From the NCBI RefSeq assembly GCF_034190915.1, contig NW_026947506.1, forward strand, positions 37,199,748 to 37,263,747: a stretch of DNA of 64,000 bases, in the 5' to 3' direction. How positions within the stretch are numbered: the stretch's first letter is position 1; each line of letters opens with the position of its first letter. Shown in pieces: positions 57,301-64,000 of this stretch. Below the pieces are notes generated by a model. It ran no database searches. It saw only the letters and a program-made list of their open reading frames with translations, and was not told the origin of the DNA. This DNA comes from Cavia porcellus. Its lineage: Eukaryota; Chordata; Mammalia; Rodentia; Caviidae. The position numbers and the translations under genes are program-made.

Positions 57301-60300
57301 AAGCATTCTAAGACTCATGTTGAATGTTAACTATAATGACATAAAATTCAAGAAATGTGTGATTCAGGTAAAATTTCCATATCTACTGACATTTGCTCTT
57401 AGACTTAGTTTTTAACCTCTGAACTGATATCAAATATCCTTTTTTGGGTTTTTTTTTTTTTTTTTTTCCAAAGACAGGTTCTCACTGTGTAGTTCAGACT
57501 GGTCTTGAACTCACTATGTAGCCCAGGCAGGCCTTGAATTTGCAGTGATTTCTATGCCTCATCTTCTGAATGCTGGGATATAGGCATATACCACAATGCC
57601 TGGCTGTGTCATACCATTTGCACAGTTCTGAAGTGCCAGGGAATAGGGAAAATCTAACATGTTTCTAGAGATTCTACTTTTGGATCATGGAAAGGATGTA
57701 TGACTTAATTTCTTAAAACTTCTCCCTTTATATATAATTTGTGCTTATCCCTTAGCTAATTTGCCAGCATTTGGTGTGTGAAATTTCATTTCCTCTTGTG
57801 TCTCCTGCCTGTTGGCCATATGTTGCTTCCTCTGACCTCAGAAGGGCCTGCTTGCTGCTGCTTTCATGTGGCACATCTCCGGTGCTGCCTTGCTTTGGAA
57901 GTTAGGCGGGGATGTGCATTGTCTCCAGTATAGGCATTTCTTTTATATTTTTGACCCCCAGTAGCTACTTGGTGATGAAAAATGTATACTTCATTTAACT
58001 TACCAAAACTGGCTATATGTCAGTCTTATTCTAGAATCTAAATGTCCTTTTGGGTATCTGTTTTACTTCATGCATTCTCTGACACTGAAGGTGACCTTGA
58101 CAGCACCTTTGGAGACCAGTGACTTGTACAGCTCAGCAGAGCCAGTGCCTTGGCTTGATAGCACATGTACCTTTAGACTACCTCTTCTTTTCTTTTTTCA
58201 AGTCTGGGTTGTGTGTAGGGCTGCACACTGGCTGCACTGGGAAGTTATTTAATATGTAATTGTTCTCGTCAGTAATATGCAATGGTATCTTTTCTAGAGT
58301 TCATTCCTTGCATGGACAAGCTATTTGATGAATCCATATTAATCGGCTCAGGATATACTGCTCGGGAGACTCTAAGGTATGAGATTAGACCCTGATATCT
58401 GGTTAAATACCAGCGGTAGTGATCAGTGGCACTTAAATGTTATAAGGCTCTTGGGCCTTGATTCATTCATTGGATTTAGAATGGTAAGAATTTTTGGTTA
58501 TATTATATACTTTCACTTAAAGGAAGAAATCAGAATAGGTGCTATAAATTGCAGGTGGAAATTTCAGATTTTTTTCTATTTGTATAATGCTTATTATTAT
58601 TAGAAAGACTATTTAACAGTCTACCAGAGTTAAAGAAGAGAAGGAGCTAGGTGTGGTAGGCCTGTAATCCTAGCACTTGGGAAGATGAGGCAAGAGAATT
58701 AAGAGCTTAAAGCCAGCCTAGGCTTCATAGCAAGTTCAGGGACAACCTGAACTACGTAGTGAGACCCTATTTCAAAAATCTTCGGGGGCTGGGGATTTAG
58801 CTCCGCGGCATAAGCACCTGTCTTGTAAGCAGGCAGTCATGAGTTTGATCCCCGGTACCGATAAAAAGGAAAAATCCTCAAAAAGAGAGGGAGTATCTTT
58901 CAATCCTGGTATTTTAATTTCTTCTAGTATTCATTTCTTACACTTTTTGTTTTGGTACCGGGAATCGAACTCAGAACTTGCACTTGCCAGGCAGGTGCTT
59001 ATGTTGCTGAGCTATATTCCTGGCTTTTCAAATTTTTAATATTTTTGGTATGGAGAATTGAACTTTACGATGTGACAGGTACTTATCTACTGAGCTAAAT
59101 CCCTGGCCCCTCCTTGGCTGTTTTTCACATGTTGTAAATTACATTTTTAAGTGTCATACATAGAAACATAAAAATTACACATATTTAGGGTGTGCCATGT
59201 GCTGTTTTGAAACCTGTAGACACAATTTCTTATATTTTACAAATATGGCTGGGGGTTTAGCTCAGTGGCATAAGCGCCTGCCTGGCAAGCATAAGGTTGT
59301 GAGTTTGATCCCCAGTACCCCCCCCCCCCAAAAAAAAGAACAGATTCAAAATATAGAGTAGTAATTTTTTTTTTTTTTTTTTTGTCTTTTTCTTTTTTTT
59401 ATCGGTACCGGGGATCGAACTCAAGACCACACATTTGCAAAGCAGGCACTTATGCCGCTGAGCTAAATCCCCAGCCCCTAGAGTAGTAATTGTTACCGTT
59501 TTTTTTTTTCTTTTTCTTTTTGTTCTTAAAGTCTCTCTGTGTAGTTCCGTTGATCCTTGAACTCACTATGTAGTCCAGAGTAACCTCAAACTTGTGATCC
59601 TCTTACCTTAGCCTTGCAGTGCTTGGATTATAGGCATGCACCACCATATCTGGAGTTGTTACTATTGGTAAAGGAGGAAATTATCATCTTTATAATGTAG
59701 AGTGCATGTACCGGGGATCGAACTCATGACCACACGGGCTTGCAAGCCAGGTGCTTAAGCCGCTGAGCTAAATCCCCAGCCTCTGTTTTGTTTTCTTTTG
59801 AGGGAAGGAGGATGAATCTTAGGAAAATGTGTAGGATACTTTTGACTATGATAAAAGACTGCTCATTAATTTTTTACATTGTTTTAAAATACCAATCTGT
59901 TCTTTACAAATTGAACCTACCTAGAATTAGACATGAGATTATGTTACTCCTGCTTGAGACCCTCTAATTACTTTTCATTGTCCTAAAGTCCCAAAGTCTT
60001 GGCCGTACCACACCTATTCCTCCTTGATTCAACACTGCCTGTTTGTCCCAAAATTCTTGTGTTGCTCTCCCTTCTTACCTGCTGTGACCATGCAGGCCCT
60101 TGTGGCTCCTTGGCTACTTTGTGCAGTTTCTACCTCAGGGCTTTGGTCTTATTTCTTCCATCTGGAAATTGCCTTGGCTTTTGACCTTATGGTTCCTTTT
60201 TTGTCCGTAGGGTTTCAGCTTCAGTGTCACCACAAAGGGAGCCTCCTGGCACTCCGTTAAGAATTATTTTCATGTTGGTCCTTTTCCCTGTGCCCTCTTT

Positions 60301-63300
60301 AACATCTCTTTCAGCATACAACCCATGTAATTCATTTTTCTTTTTTTTTTTTGGTAATTCATTTTTCACTGGTATTTGTCTTCTGAGAATAAGCTCCATG
60401 AGGGCAGGAGCTCTCTTTAATTGATATTCTGTGGTATCCCTAGAACCTAGTGTCTAGCATGGGATAGCTGTTCACATGTACAACAAGTGAAGAGCTAAGA
60501 TATTCCTGTATCTTTAGAAAATGGTCATGCAAGGTATTGATATATACAATTTATTTTTATATTGCATATTGTTATCTTCAAAGTAGTATAAAGTCACATA
60601 ATATAAATGTTTGAAAAAAAGTGATCAAAGCATAAACCATTCTTTTTGATGAACTGAGATTAGTTGAATAGTTATATATATAAATATTTATCTATACATA
60701 TACCTGTTTTTATAATCTTTTTCCCTTTTTTCTTCTCTCCTTTAATTCTGTTTATTTTTGAGCAATAAAACCTATTTAGTTCATGGTTAAGCTGGTAATG
60801 CTTTCTTTTCAGGTTAACCATAGGATGTGCCACTGTCTGTTAGGAGCTTCATGATGTGCATAGAAGTTAACCTTTTCACTTGGAAAGTAAAGATGACTGC
60901 TTCAAGACTTTAGCCTTTTAGTTATGCAGCCATGAGGGAATAACAGGGATATTAGGGAGCTGGGGCTATATCAGACCTACTTCCCCTAGTGGTGGCTTTT
61001 CTGGGACACGTAGTGATCCATGTGGTGGTTGTGAAGGAGTAAGCACCAGTGGATTTCTCTGCCCACAGGCCCCTTGCCTACAGTACACTGGCTGATCTCG
61101 TGCACCATGTTCGCCAGCACTTGCCCCTCAGCGATCTGTCCCTTGCTGTCCAGCTGTTTGCCAAGAACATTGATGATGAGTCACTGCCCAGCAGCATCCA
61201 GACCATGTCCTGCAAACTTCTGCTGAACTTGGTGGACTGCATCCGCTCCAAGAGTGAGCAGGAGAGTGGCAATGGAAGGGATGTCCTGATGCGGATGCTG
61301 GAGGTACTGGATAGATACAGCATCTGTCCTGTGCTCTTTATTTTTCTTATTGTTAAACTCAGAAGTGTTTTATTGGCAAGTTTATGGGGTGACCCAGTTG
61401 CCCAGCTTGGGTGCAGGAGTTAGACCACCTGGGTTCAAATCCCAGCTTGCTCTTGCACTAGCCAGCTGTGCTTGGGCAGGCTGCTTTTCTCTGTTACCTA
61501 TTTCTTTTTTTGTTTTTTTGGGGGGGAAGGGGCACCAGGAATCAAACTCATGACCTTACGCTTGCCAGGCAGGTGCTTAAGCCACTGAGCTAAATCCCCG
61601 GCCCTCTGTATCTATTTCTTAATCTTATTACCAGTGCTAGTCATAGCATCTGCCTCATAGGATTGCTGTGAGAGTGAAATAAAGCTGTGTGTGAGTTCTT
61701 CCTGTACTTCTGGAAGAGTGTTAGGGGTGCAGCAGCTACATGGTAGGTCCGACATGCATGTTTTTGCAGTGACCCAGTGAATGCTCAACAGAGGGGTAAT
61801 TTGTGATTCTTAAGGCCAGTGGGCAGTGGTGTGGCTCTGGAGGGATGAGTCTGGCAGACCTGAGTCACATGCAGTCTCTGCTTGTTAGACCATTTCTGAG
61901 CTAGACTGTTCCCCAAAAAGGGAGATAATTTTAGGGAAAAAGCCTGGCACAATTTCCCCCTTAATAGCTGACATAGGAAGTACTTGAAAATTACCAGCCT
62001 CTGTTCTCTTTGTGAAGGGAGAATCAGAATAACTTTAGCAAGTGGTTTTTGTGAGGTCTTCTGTCATCTGGAAGGGTCATTTGGCCTGTTCATGACCTTT
62101 GTTTTCTTCCTACTTTTCTTCCTATTAGGTTTTTGTTCTCAAGTTTCACACCATTGCTCGGTACCAGCTCTCTGCCATTTTTAAGAAGTGCAAGCCTCAG
62201 TCCGAGCTTGGAGCAGTGGAAGCAGCTCTACCTGGGGTGCCCACTGCCCCGGCTGCCCCAGGCCCTGCTCCATCCCCAGCTCCTGTTCCTGCACCTGCCC
62301 CACCTCCACCCCAACCACCTACGCCAGCCACCCCTGTGACTCCAGCCCCTGTGGCTCCTTTTGAGAAGCAAGGAGAAAAGGATAAGGAGGACAAGCAAAC
62401 ATTCCAGGTCACAGATTGCCGAAGTTTGGTAAAAACCTTGGTCTGTGGTGTGAAGACAATCACTTGGGGCATAACATCCTGTAAAGCGCCTGGTGGTAAT
62501 TCTGCTCTTAATTTAAGAACTGAGATTTTAGTAAGAGTGAGTTTTAGTCACTTTAACTTATGTGCTGTCTCTTTTTTTCCCAGAAGCTCAGTTCATTCCC
62601 AACAAACAGTTACAACCCAAAGAGACTCAGATTTACATAAAACTTGTGAAGTATGCAATGCAGGCCTTGGATATTTATCAGGTAAGGAAGTACTCTGGAA
62701 TTAGGCTGTTGAATATGGAAAATGGCTCTTAGAATTGGCAGTACCAGTGGAGGAATGGGTCTTAAAAGATATTTGTACACTCAGGCTTGTTTTTTGTTGT
62801 GCAACTTCATGTTGAATTCTTGGTGGTAATTCTTTTGAGTCCACATGCGTATTTTGTGGGGAGGTGGTGCAAATGGGATGCAGTAGAAGCTTAGGTTTAT
62901 TTGCTGTTACTTTTCTGTTCTCAAGACAAAATTTTTTTTTTTTTTAATTCAGTGTTAGGAAAATTTAAGGAGAGAGCATTTATAATCGAATTCAAGCAGT
63001 GTCTTTAAAGTATGTGTGTGATCTAATTTTATAATAGAATGTATTCAGAAGTCAGTTATAATACTTATGGGTTATTCTCTCCTGTACTAGGTCCAGATAG
63101 CAGGAAATGGACAAACATACATTCGAGTAGCAAATTGCCAGACTGTTAGAATGAAGGAAGAGAAGGAGGTATTGGAACATTTTGCTGGTGTTTTCACCAT
63201 GATGAATCCCTTAACATTTAAGGAAATCTTTCAAACTACAGTCCCTTATATGGTGGAAAGAATCTCAAAAAATTATGCTCTTCAGGTATAAAATTTCTTT

Positions 63301-64000
63301 CTTACATTTTTTGTTTTTGGTATTGGGGATAGAACTCATGACTGTGTGCTTGCAAGGCAGGTGCTTATATTGCTGAGCTAAATCCCAGCCCCTCTTACAT
63401 TTTTTTAAATATTCACTTTAAATTTTTTGGCTAATGTGTTGAACATTCTGTATTTCATTGTTTTGAAAATTTTAAAAATAATGTGACTTAAGGATAGTGC
63501 TTGTACAGCCAAGAAATATTAGGCCAGAATGTTTGAAAAAAAGTTTTCAGAGCATTCAAATATTTTGGATCAGCTCCTTTATTTCATAGAAATTAAACAT
63601 ATGCTAAATGTAAGCTCTTGGTGTTTGACGAGGAGAGTGAAACAGATTAAGTGCTGGAAGTGAACTGGTGGCTGAAGGCTCAGCAAGTTGTTTCATTTGG
63701 TTCCTTTTGGTGGGTAATTTCTTGGCATACGTATTAACAAGTTTGATGTTCCTTTTTTGAAAAGCGTATCTTCTCTGAAAATTGCCTTACGTTTCCCTAA
63801 GGGATTACTTTTGTGCTATGCATTTCTTGTTTTGACAGATTGTTGCCAATTCCTTCTTGGCAAATCCTACTACCTCTGCTCTGTTTGCTACCATCCTGGT
63901 GGAATATCTCCTGGATCGCCTGCCAGAAATGGGCTCCAATGTAGAGCTCTCCAACCTGTACCTCAAGCTGTTTAAGTTGGTCTTTGGCTCAGTCTCCCTC
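35670..64000 (+). CDS. TRRAP: TRRAP, N-terminal part (exons 2-18), truncated by the window
   Basis: Coding segments: 35670-35769, 36455-36504, 43503-43613, 45481-45585, 47199-47282, 48734-48790, 49318-49443, 51146-51223, 51394-51482, 52378-52474, 55381-55519, 58298-58376, 61069-61303, 62129-62495, 62584-62681, 63091-63285, 63839-64000. They sum to 2172 nt, exactly 724 codons, with no stop or frameshift and all GT-AG introns. The start ATG has a strong context (aaaaATGG). The protein is the scaffold subunit of the SAGA and TIP60 acetyltransferase complexes in the nucleus. It binds activators such as MYC and E2F and has an inactive PI3K-like kinase domain at its C-terminus, outside this window. 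The part here is the helical N-terminal HEAT region plus a proline/alanine linker. The exons match the mammalian protein almost residue for residue. Confidence 0.98.
35770..36454 (+). other. TRRAP: TRRAP intron 2 (repeat content)
   Basis: An old ID (35870-35945 minus), a B1 (35955-36112 plus) and a (TG)n-rich tract (36213-36300). Confidence 0.75.
36455..36504 (+). CDS. TRRAP: TRRAP exon 3
   Basis: A 50-nt micro-sized exon, tttacag|CTGATG to TTTGAG|GTATGA, encoding [16 protein letters not shown] (residues 35-50). It is flanked downstream by the 7-kb intron 3. Confidence 0.95.
40061..40318 (+). pseudogene. Processed pseudogene fragment of radixin (ERM family)
   Basis: An 85-codon open frame holds [32 protein letters not shown] and HLRQIEEQ, which matches the radixin segment at the FERM/coiled-coil junction ([39 protein letters not shown] as I recall). 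Just upstream, in another frame, [12 protein letters not shown] (40093-40128) matches the ERM sequence [12 protein letters not shown], followed by an in-frame TGA (40129-40131) and a one-base insertion near 40150-40153 that shifts into the open frame. There are no introns where the parent has them, small deletions in the coiled coil, and a stop at 40316-40318 after IEEQ. Radixin fits better than moesin or ezrin at [8 protein letters not shown]/RLRQ. Similarity is lost after the stop, so this is a truncated copy and not functional. Confidence 0.85.
40745..41110 (-). repeat. Interspersed repeat (unnamed family), copy C
   Basis: TTAGTTACTTTCTTCATTGC, CTTTTCAGTCCATCGGTCA, AGACCCCACCTCCTAAAGCA and TGTGAGGCTTTTGGTGGACA follow the same order of landmarks as the copies at 29640 and 30366. 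The strand is tentative. Confidence 0.5.
41231..41340 (-). repeat. ID element, young, antisense to TRRAP
   Basis: On the plus strand a T run is followed by GTTTTTCGCTTTTTATTG and GGTACTAGGGATCGAACTCA to AATCCCCAGCCCC. Its anticodon arm reads CTGCTTAACAAGGCAGG, with the loop enlarged by two bases. Confidence 0.9.
42470..43260 (-). mobile_element. LINE-1 3' fragment, interrupted by a B1-dID
   Basis: On the plus strand it reads as reverse-complement L1 3' region: CTCTGGTAACCACTGGTCAA, TATTTCACTTAACATGATGT, then (after the B1-dID at 42950-43143) TATTCATCGGTTGATGGATG and CTATTGTGAGTGGTGTTACA. It is diverged and non-coding. Confidence 0.7.
43503..43613 (+). CDS. TRRAP: TRRAP exon 4
   Basis: 37 codons in phase 0: [20 protein letters not shown] then [17 protein letters not shown]. 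The acceptor is ccctaattag and the donor CAG|GTAATC. Confidence 0.97.
45481..45585 (+). CDS. TRRAP: TRRAP exon 5
   Basis: 35 codons in phase 0, from [20 protein letters not shown] to MFRFLE, a HEAT-type helical pair. The donor is GAG|GTAACC. Confidence 0.97.
46015..46235 (+). repeat. MIR element
   Basis: The order of landmarks is the MIR one: a Glu-tRNA-like 5' half, then CTTCACTTCCTCATAAGTAA AATG, GTGGTACCCCTCACTTACAG and GTGAAGTACTTAGGATG. It is an ancient mammalian SINE. Confidence 0.65.
47199..47282 (+). CDS. TRRAP: TRRAP exon 6
   Basis: 28 codons, [20 protein letters not shown] then FRPPITQE. The acceptor tract holds a T run interrupted by G and 11 Cs (47171-47181) before tttttaag. Confidence 0.97.
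48294..48326. repeat. (GT)n microsatellite in TRRAP intron 6
   Basis: About 15 GT units with one A interruption, merging into the 5' side of a diverged ID element. Confidence 0.9.
48552..48629 (-). repeat. ID element, older subfamily
   Basis: On the plus strand it reads AGTACTGGAGATTGAACTCA, GCTTGCCAGGCAGGAGC and TGTATCCACAGCC. It lies about 105 bp upstream of exon 7. Confidence 0.8.
48734..48790 (+). CDS. TRRAP: TRRAP exon 7
   Basis: 19 codons, [19 protein letters not shown]. The acceptor is ttttccag and the donor GTG|GTATGT. Confidence 0.97.
49318..49443 (+). CDS. TRRAP: TRRAP exon 8
   Basis: 42 codons from [20 protein letters not shown] to [16 protein letters not shown] here reads VNPERED in the human protein as I recall it, a conservative change. 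Confidence 0.97.
49778..50025 (-). repeat. ID element followed by B1, both antisense to TRRAP
   Basis: The ID reads GGTACTGGGGATTGAACTCA to TAAATCCCTGGCTC (49778-49866). The B1 follows directly, TTTTTGAGACAGAGTCTCAC to GTGCACCACCACTCTGGC. The abutting arrangement resembles the source architecture of B1-dID but with complete units. Confidence 0.75.
51146..51223 (+). CDS. TRRAP: TRRAP exon 9
   Basis: 26 codons, [20 protein letters not shown] then VVLMYQ. It is followed by a short 170-bp intron 9. Confidence 0.97.
51394..51482 (+). CDS. TRRAP: TRRAP exon 10
   Basis: 29 codons plus two bases, [20 protein letters not shown] then IAIQVSAQA. Codon 267 is split AG|G across intron 10. Confidence 0.97.
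52378..52474 (+). CDS. TRRAP: TRRAP exon 11
   Basis: It encodes [20 protein letters not shown] then [13 protein letters not shown]. The acceptor is cctacttag and the donor CAG|GTGAGT. Confidence 0.97.
53650..53743 (+). repeat. 94-bp direct repeat, left copy
   Basis: It is identical to 54832-54925 except for three substitutions and has no indel. It runs from GAGACTGTG to CTATTTACGTTTT. Confidence 0.93.
54832..54925 (+). repeat. 94-bp direct repeat, right copy
   Basis: Partner of 53650-53743; the sequence on both sides of each copy is unrelated. Confidence 0.93.
55203..55291 (-). repeat. ID element, older subfamily, antisense to TRRAP
   Basis: On the plus strand it reads GTGCTGAGACTCAAACTCAG then CTTGCCAGGCAAGCGC and ATATCCTTGGCCC after a T run. 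It lies 90 bp upstream of exon 12. Confidence 0.8.
55381..55519 (+). CDS. TRRAP: TRRAP exon 12
   Basis: 46 codons plus one base, [20 protein letters not shown] to HILTTELRN. The donor AACC|GTATGG is weak, and the open frame reads on for 64 codons into the intron. A retained-intron product is possible, but the next exon restores the known QFIPCMDK sequence. Confidence 0.96.
58298..58376 (+). CDS. TRRAP: TRRAP exon 13
   Basis: It encodes the end of Q346 then [20 protein letters not shown] and ARETL. The acceptor is tcttttctag and the donor CTAAG|GTATGA. Confidence 0.96.
58785..58876 (+). repeat. ID element, young, sense to TRRAP
   Basis: GGGGCTGGGGATTTAGCTCC to CCCGGTACCGATAAAAAGGA; it directly follows the 3' end of a B1. 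Confidence 0.88.
58945..59110 (-). repeat. Two consecutive diverged ID elements
   Basis: First copy 58945-59024 (GGTACCGGGAATCGAACTCA to ATATTCCTGGC); second copy 59041-59110 (GGTATGGAGAATTGAACTTT to TAAATCCCTGGCCCC), about 16 bp apart and in the same orientation. Confidence 0.8.
59249..59338 (+). repeat. ID element, older subfamily with a C-run tail
   Basis: GGGTTTAGCTCAGTGGCATA, CCTGCCTGGCAAGCATAAGG, then CCCCAGTACC running into 12 Cs and an A run. Confidence 0.88.
59367..59478 (-). repeat. ID element, full length, young
   Basis: 13-bp target duplication TAGAGTAGTAATT at 59354-59366 and 59479-59491; on the plus strand T run, TGTCTTTTTC, ATCGGTACCGGGGATCGAAC and CCCCAGCCCC. Confidence 0.93.
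59708..59782 (-). repeat. ID element without a T/A tail
   Basis: On the plus strand it reads GTACCGGGGATCGAACTCAT, GGGCTTGCAAGCCAGGTGC and AATCCCCAGCC. No T run precedes it, so it is truncated at the tail or was inserted without one. Confidence 0.85.
59935..60480 (+). mobile_element. LINE-2-like fragment
   Basis: CTAAAGTCCCAAAGTCTTGG, CTCAGGGCTTTGG, CATCTGGAAATTGCC and ATAAGCTCCATGAGGGCAGG follow the L2 3' order. A T-run tract (60338-60352) interrupts it. Confidence 0.6.
61069..61303 (+). CDS. TRRAP: TRRAP exon 14
   Basis: It completes R372, then 78 codons from [20 protein letters not shown] to VLMRMLE. The acceptor is tgcccacag and the donor GAG|GTACTG. Confidence 0.97.
61304..62128 (+). 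other. TRRAP: TRRAP intron 14 (MIR split by an ID)
   Basis: A MIR (61408-61506 and 61606-61700: CTGGGTTCAAATCCCAGCTT ... CATAGGATTGCTGTGAGAGT) is interrupted by a minus-strand ID at 61507-61605, with near-copies of CTGTnnCTATTTCTT on both sides. Nothing else is named. Confidence 0.75.
61507..61605 (-). repeat. ID element inserted in a MIR, antisense to TRRAP
   Basis: On the plus strand it reads CACCAGGAATCAAACTCATG, GCTTGCCAGGCAGGTGC, AATCCCCGGCCC. The tail side carries a T run and a G run. Confidence 0.85.
62129..62495 (+). CDS. TRRAP: TRRAP exon 15 with proline/alanine-rich linker
   Basis: 122 codons plus one base. It starts [20 protein letters not shown], then residues about 484-528 are a Pro/Ala tract ([20 protein letters not shown] and onward), followed by the acidic/basic [12 protein letters not shown] and a folded part ending [11 protein letters not shown]. 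Donor GGTG|GTAATT. Confidence 0.97.
62584..62681 (+). CDS. TRRAP: TRRAP exon 16
   Basis: It encodes [20 protein letters not shown] then [13 protein letters not shown]. It lies after a very short 88-bp intron 15. Confidence 0.97.
63091..63285 (+). CDS. TRRAP: TRRAP exon 17
   Basis: 65 codons in phase 0 from [20 protein letters not shown] to [12 protein letters not shown]. Confidence 0.97.
63313..63393 (-). repeat. ID element close to TRRAP exon 17
   Basis: On the plus strand it reads GGTATTGGGGATAGAACTCA, GCTTGCAAGGCAGGTGC and TAAATCCCAGCCCC. It lies only about 30 bp after the donor of exon 17. Confidence 0.88.
63839..64000 (+). CDS. TRRAP: TRRAP exon 18, cut by the window end
   Basis: 54 codons to the edge, [20 protein letters not shown] to [12 protein letters not shown], residues 671-724. 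The exon continues beyond the window. Confidence 0.96.
   Translation, partial: MVANSFLANPTTSALFATILVEYLLDRLPEMGSNVELSNLYLKLFKLVFGSVSL

Larger units (their letters stand above)
55520..61068 (+). other. TRRAP: TRRAP introns 12 and 13 (repeat content)
   Basis: Intron 12 (55520-58297): an L1-like stretch (about 56420-56640), a truncated ID (57112-57178 minus), B1 57450-57608 (minus). Intron 13 (58377-61068): B1 58645-58785 (plus), then an ID cluster (58785-58876 plus, 58945-59024 minus, 59041-59110 minus, 59249-59338 plus, 59367-59478 minus, 59708-59782 minus), B1 59510-59655 (minus), an L2-like element (59935-60480 plus). 60480-61068 is AT-rich with nothing named. Exon 13 lies at 58298-58376. 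Confidence 0.75.
62682..63838 (+). other. TRRAP: TRRAP introns 16 and 17 (repeat content)
   Basis: Intron 16 (62682-63090) is AT-rich with no named element. Intron 17 (63286-63838) has a minus-strand ID (63313-63393) with CTTACATTTTTT on both sides; the rest is unassigned. Exon 17 lies at 63091-63285. Confidence 0.75.

Noticed and set aside
59300..59340. C-run next to A-run considered as a regulatory or structural motif
   Set aside because: It is the 3' tail of an ID element; similar C runs occur at other ID tails.
62197..62472. Glycine/alanine-rich minus-strand open frame
   Set aside because: It is the antisense shadow of the proline/alanine tract in TRRAP exon 15.
1..64000. Search for bacterial-type systems: CRISPR arrays, operons, insertion sequences, phage genes
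   Set aside because: All structure seen is that of a mammalian genome (spliced genes, SINEs, LINEs, LTRs); regularly spaced palindromic arrays or tightly packed gene clusters are absent.

Overview
This is a mammalian nuclear window. The evidence is split exons with GT-AG introns, CpG-island promoters and very dense SINEs. It carries most or all of TMEM130 on the minus strand and the first 18 exons of TRRAP on the plus strand, head to head, as in the TMEM130-TRRAP neighbourhood known from human 7q22. The SINEs are tRNA-Ala-derived ID elements, 7SL-derived B1 monomers and fused B1-dID elements. This points to a rodent. B2 elements are absent and B1-dID is abundant, which argues against mouse or rat and favours a squirrel-related or similar lineage. 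I cannot name the species.

Layout. 1-6.5 kb: intergenic DNA 3' of TMEM130, with MaLR-like LTRs, SINEs and old DNA-transposon or LTR fragments; no gene seen. About 6.52-26.4 kb: TMEM130, with eight coding exons that join in frame into 424 codons (signal peptide, PKD-type domain, one membrane span, cysteine-rich tail), a 3' UTR ending near an AATAAA, and a CpG-island promoter. 26.7-33.1 kb: intergenic, with two LTR-like direct repeats and two tandem copies of another interspersed repeat. 33.2-33.6 kb: TRRAP CpG island and non-coding exon 1. 35.6-64 kb: TRRAP exons 2-18, whose 17 coding segments join in frame into 724 codons before the window cuts the gene (full protein about 3,830-3,860 residues).

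TRRAP is the large PIKK-like pseudokinase scaffold of the SAGA and TIP60/NuA4 histone acetyltransferase complexes; only its N-terminal HEAT-repeat part is here. TMEM130 is a poorly characterised single-pass glycoprotein. Nothing in the sequence links the two genes functionally; they are divergent neighbours about 6.9 kb apart.

I found no new biological system. The observations I rate most worth checking are a radixin-derived processed pseudogene in TRRAP intron 3, a young ID subfamily with a perfect tRNA-Ala(TGC) anticodon arm, a strong antisense bias of ID insertions in TRRAP, a 94-bp near-identical direct repeat in TRRAP intron 11, the LTR-like pair between the genes, and two tiny upstream ORFs before the TRRAP start codon.
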